Assembly: GCA_964403795.1 (NCBI GenBank)
Contig: CAYOHP010000119.1
Location: 1 to 19,363 of the forward strand
Direction of reading: 5' to 3'
Length of the DNA stretch: 19,363 bases
Source of the DNA: CAYOHP01 sp964403795 [NCBI: uncultured bacterium]
GTDB taxonomy: Bacteria; Muiribacteriota; UBA6191; CAZXTJ01
Part shown: positions 16,861-19,363 of the stretch, one piece after another
How the letters are laid out: each line of letters starts with the position of its first letter
Position numbering within the stretch: the stretch's first letter is position 1
Position numbers and translations under genes: made by a program
The notes under the pieces: generated by a model
What the model was told of the DNA's origin: nothing
The model's database searches: none
What the model saw: only the letters and a program-made list of their open reading frames with translations

Positions 16861-18516
16861 ATGGCCGCCCCAGCACCTCCCGAACTCCGCCCCATCCGGG
16901 ACCTCGCCACCGACCTCGGGATCCCCGAGGACTCGCTGATGACCTACGGCCGCTTCCGGGCCAAGGTCGACTGGCGCCTGGCCCGCCGCGAGGACCGGCG
17001 CCCCGGTCGGCTGGTCCTGGTCTCCGCCATCACCCCGACCCCCGCCGGCGAAGGCAAGACCACCGTCTCGATCGGCCTCGCCCAGGGTCTGGCCCGGATC
17101 GGCGAGAAGGTCGCGCTGGCCCTGCGCCAGCCCTCCATGGGACCGCTCTTCGGGGTCAAGGGTGGGGCCACCGGCGGGGGACGCTCCACGGTCGAGCCCT
17201 CGGCCGAGATCAACCTGGGCCTAAACGGCGACTTCTCGGCCGTGGCCCAGGCCCACAATCTGCTGGCGGCGGCCCTCGACAACGCGCTCCACCAGCGGGC
17301 GCTCCCGACCCTCGATCCCCGGAGGATCCTCCTGCCCCGGGTCATGGACATGAACGACCGGGCCTTGCGCCGGATCGTGATCGGCCTCGGGGGAAACGGC
17401 ATGGGCGTCCCCCGGGAGGACCACTTCGACATCGTGGCCGCCAGCGAGGTCATGGCGATCCTGGCGCTGGCCTCGGACTGGTCCGATCTCAGGGCCCGCC
17501 TGGGGCGCATCCTGGTCGGGCTCACCTACGATGGCGTTGGCGTGGCCGCCGAGTCGCTCGGCTGCGCCGGTGCCATGGCGGTGATCCTCCGGGACGCCCT
17601 CCACCCCAATCTGGTCCAGACCCGGGAGCATGTCCCCGCTTTCGTCCACTGCGGCCCCTTCGCCAACATCGCCCACGGGTCGAACTCCATCCTGGCGACC
17701 CGCATGGCGCTCTCCCATGCGGACTGGGCGGTCACCGAGGCCGGCTTCGGGTTCGACCTCGGCGCCGAGAAGTTCTTCGACATCACCTGCCGGGTCGGGG
17801 GGTTCGCCCCCTCGGCCTGCGTGCTGGTGGCCACGGTCCGGGCCTTGAAGATGCACGGCGGGGTGAAGAAGTCGGCGCTGAAGCAGCCGGATCCCGAGGC
17901 CGTGGCCCGGGGTCTTCCCAACCTGGAGAAACACATCGAGAACATCGGGAAGTTCGGGGTGCCGGTGGTGGTGGCCGTGAACCGCTTCGCCGAGGACACC
18001 CCCGAGGAGATGGCGGTGATCGAGAACCGGGCCGGCGAGCTCGGGGTCCCGGTGGCGATCGCCGACATCTTCGCCCAGGGCGGAACCGGAGGCACGGAGC
18101 TGGCCCACCGGGTGAGGGAGGCCGCCCTGGGGCCCGAGCCCCTGCTCCAGCCGCTCTACGACCTCTCGGCGAGCCCTGAGGAGAAGGTCTCGACCATCGC
18201 CCGCAACATCTACGGCGCCGAGAGCGTGAAGTGGACCGCCGAGGCCCGCCAGGACCTCTCGAGCTACCAGAAGCTCGGGATCGGCGACCTGGCGGTCTGC
18301 ATGGCCAAGACCCAGAGCTCGCTCTCCGACGATCCCAAGCGCCTGGGGCGCCCCAAGGGCTTCGACCTCACGGTGCGTCGGGTCGAGCTGGCGGCGGGGG
18401 CCGGCTTCCTGGTCCCCCTCACTGGAGACATCCTGCGCATGCCCGGCCTGCCCAAGGACCCGGCCTTCCTCGGGATGGAGCTCGGCCCCGACGGTACCGT
18501 GACCGGACTGGCCTGA
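16861..18516 (+). CDS. fhs: Formate--tetrahydrofolate ligase
   Basis: The enzyme joins formate to tetrahydrofolate with ATP to give 10-formyl-THF, feeding one-carbon metabolism and purine and formyl-Met synthesis. The ATG at 16861 has GGAAGGA upstream. The 551 residues match the usual length of about 555. The phosphate loop is TPTPAGEGKTT (58-68). FGVKGGATGGG, DMNDRALR, ASEVMAI, PNLVQT, GPFANIAHG, TEAGFGFDLGAEKF and ATVRALKMHGG are all family signatures in order. Some usually constant spots differ: RQPSMGP (89-95) for REPSLGP, and SAEINLGLNGD (114-124) where most members have a MEDINLHFTGD-like stretch. This marks a divergent branch. No folD or other pathway gene is next to it; it diverges from the small exported-protein gene across 205 nt. 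Confidence 0.96.
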   Translation: MAAPAPPELRPIRDLATDLGIPEDSLMTYGRFRAKVDWRLARREDRRPGRLVLVSAITPTPAGEGKTTVSIGLAQGLARIGEKVALALRQPSMGPLFGVKGGATGGGRSTVEPSAEINLGLNGDFSAVAQAHNLLAAALDNALHQRALPTLDPRRILLPRVMDMNDRALRRIVIGLGGNGMGVPREDHFDIVAASEVMAILALASDWSDLRARLGRILVGLTYDGVGVAAESLGCAGAMAVILRDALHPNLVQTREHVPAFVHCGPFANIAHGSNSILATRMALSHADWAVTEAGFGFDLGAEKFFDITCRVGGFAPSACVLVATVRALKMHGGVKKSALKQPDPEAVARGLPNLEKHIENIGKFGVPVVVAVNRFAEDTPEEMAVIENRAGELGVPVAIADIFAQGGTGGTELAHRVREAALGPEPLLQPLYDLSASPEEKVSTIARNIYGAESVKWTAEARQDLSSYQKLGIGDLAVCMAKTQSSLSDDPKRLGRPKGFDLTVRRVELAAGAGFLVPLTGDILRMPGLPKDPAFLGMELGPDGTVTGLA

Positions 18517-18542
18517 TCCGGCCCCTTCGGCGACTCCCTGGT

Positions 18543-19271
18543 TCAGAACCGGAGTTCGAGAACCGCCCGGGAGGAGTCCTCGACGAAACCGAGGCCCAAG
18601 TGGAGTCGGAGCGAGGCCGCGTTGTTGCTGGCGATCCGGGCCCGGACCCGGGGGATCCCGCGCCCTCGGGCGGCGGCGAGGAAGCGGGCGACCAGCATGC
18701 GTCCCAGTCCAAGACCGCGGGCCGCCGACCTCACCCCCACCGCGTCGACCCACCCGTCGGGCGTCGCCAACAGGTAGCCGACCGGTCGCCCCGAGGCATC
18801 CCGCACCACCTCCGAGGCCGCCACCAGGAGCCTTCCGCCCGAGAGCAGCTCCTCGGCATCCTCGCACCGCATGGGCGGGGAGTTCTCGACCGCCGCGAAG
18901 CACTCGCTGGCGAGCTCGGCGAGGTCCGAGGCCGGGAGCGTCGCGAGGCCCGCCACCGAGTAGCCCTGCGGCGGGGCCGGCGGATGCGACGCGTCCGAGA
19001 CCTCGACCCCGAGATCGAGGAAGCGGAAGATCTCCCGGAACCCGGCGGCGAGGAGCGCCCCACGCTTGGCCGCCTCGCCCTCCCCGGCCCCGCACGAGAT
19101 CCGCAGGCTCCCGGCACGGCGCGCCCGGGCCTCGGCGACCAGCCAGGCCACCAGGCCCTCGGCCGCCTCGGGGTCCGCAGCCAGCACCGGGGAACCGTAG
19201 TACCGACCGTCCGCTTGCCCCACATCGACGAAGCCCGCCGCCCCCCGCAGCGCTCCGCCCTGTCGCACCAC
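18543..19271 (-). CDS. GNAT-family N-acetyltransferase, tandem-like
   Basis: The C-terminal half is a clear GNAT domain that moves an acetyl group from acetyl-CoA to an amine. VGYLL (164-168) and VDAVGVRSAARGLGLGRML (175-193) form strand 4 and the acetyl-CoA loop, with RGLGLG at 185-190. NNAASLRLHLGLGF (216-229) is the end motif. The N-terminal half (1-95) resembles a second, degenerate GNAT domain that begins mid-fold (GALRGAAGFVDV), so the true N-terminus may be missing. The first in-frame start is GTG at 19271; a TAG at 19313-19311 closes the frame upstream, and no good Shine-Dalgarno sequence is seen. It converges on fhs with 26 nt between stops. Substrate unknown. Confidence 0.75.
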   Translation of the reverse strand: MVRQGGALRGAAGFVDVGQADGRYYGSPVLAADPEAAEGLVAWLVAEARARRAGSLRISCGAGEGEAAKRGALLAAGFREIFRFLDLGVEVSDASHPPAPPQGYSVAGLATLPASDLAELASECFAAVENSPPMRCEDAEELLSGGRLLVAASEVVRDASGRPVGYLLATPDGWVDAVGVRSAARGLGLGRMLVARFLAAARGRGIPRVRARIASNNAASLRLHLGLGFVEDSSRAVLELRF

Positions 19272-19328
19272 CCGGGACCGCTCGCCCCCGCCCCGGGCCC
19301 GGTCGGTCAGCTAGGCCTCGATCCGCTC

Positions 19329-19363
19329 CTAGTACCACACGCCCCCGCGCTCGACCTGGCCGG
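19329..19363 (-). CDS. Possible C-terminal tail of a gene entering from the right
   Basis: One frame is open from the right edge to TAG at 19331-19329 and would end GQVERGGVWY. After this stop the same frame reads ERIEA and then another TAG, a normal-looking continuation. Only 11 codons are visible, so the call rests on residue composition and on position 57 nt upstream of the GNAT start. It may be chance. Confidence 0.25.
   Translation of the reverse strand, partial: GQVERGGVWY

Noticed and set aside
19311-19331. TAG read as an amino acid (amber recoding)
   Set aside because: TAG properly ends the genes finishing at 4012, 5196, 7043, 8541 and 16227, so it acts as a stop in this genome.

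Overview
The window is about 19.4 kb of very GC-rich bacterial DNA with strong G/C preference at third codon positions. It holds chromosomal-type genes and shows no tRNA, rRNA, insertion sequence, CRISPR array or phage gene. An FHA-domain sigma-54 activator, a formate--tetrahydrofolate ligase, a FadD15-type acyl-CoA synthetase and many secreted proteins of unrecognised family suggest a free-living Gram-negative of the Myxococcota or a similarly GC-rich deep-branching phylum. The sequence alone does not fix the phylum.

Layout. Positions 1-2485 hold two AAA ATPases of the AAA_14/DUF4143 type, the first cut by the window edge, on either side of an exported Sel1-repeat/thioredoxin protein. Positions 2669-4012 encode a stand-alone, apparently degenerate ATP-grasp domain of the PEP-synthase/pyruvate phosphate dikinase type. 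Positions 3982-9113 are a minus-strand block. In transcription order it encodes a hemerythrin-like protein, an FHA/AAA+/Fis sigma-54 activator, two related secreted proteins built from duplicated Cys/His repeats (the second broken by an in-frame TGA), and a three-domain secreted beta-rich protein. Positions 9328-12791 hold a secreted GH15-like glycosidase whose start codon overlaps the stop of an exported protein with a likely permuted papain fold. Positions 12909-14762 encode an AMP-forming acyl-CoA synthetase. Positions 15032-16138 encode a zinc-ribbon membrane protein of unknown role, and 16227-16655 a small exported protein. Positions 16861-18516 encode Fhs on the plus strand. Positions 18543-19271 encode a GNAT acetyltransferase, followed at the right edge by the possible tail of another gene.

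Most interesting reading. Two sequences fit the sigma-54 pattern TGGC-N2-G-N4-TTGC with exact -24/-12 spacing, and both flank the activator gene. One lies upstream of the hemerythrin gene and is embedded in a 25-bp palindrome. The other lies upstream of the secreted-repeat operon. This suggests a compact regulon in which a hemerythrin-type sensor and an FHA activator control export of an undescribed family of repeat proteins. Separately, three genes without a Shine-Dalgarno sequence (both ATPases and the zinc-ribbon membrane protein) each have a TAnnnT -10 hexamer ending exactly 6 nt before the ATG, the signature of leaderless mRNAs.
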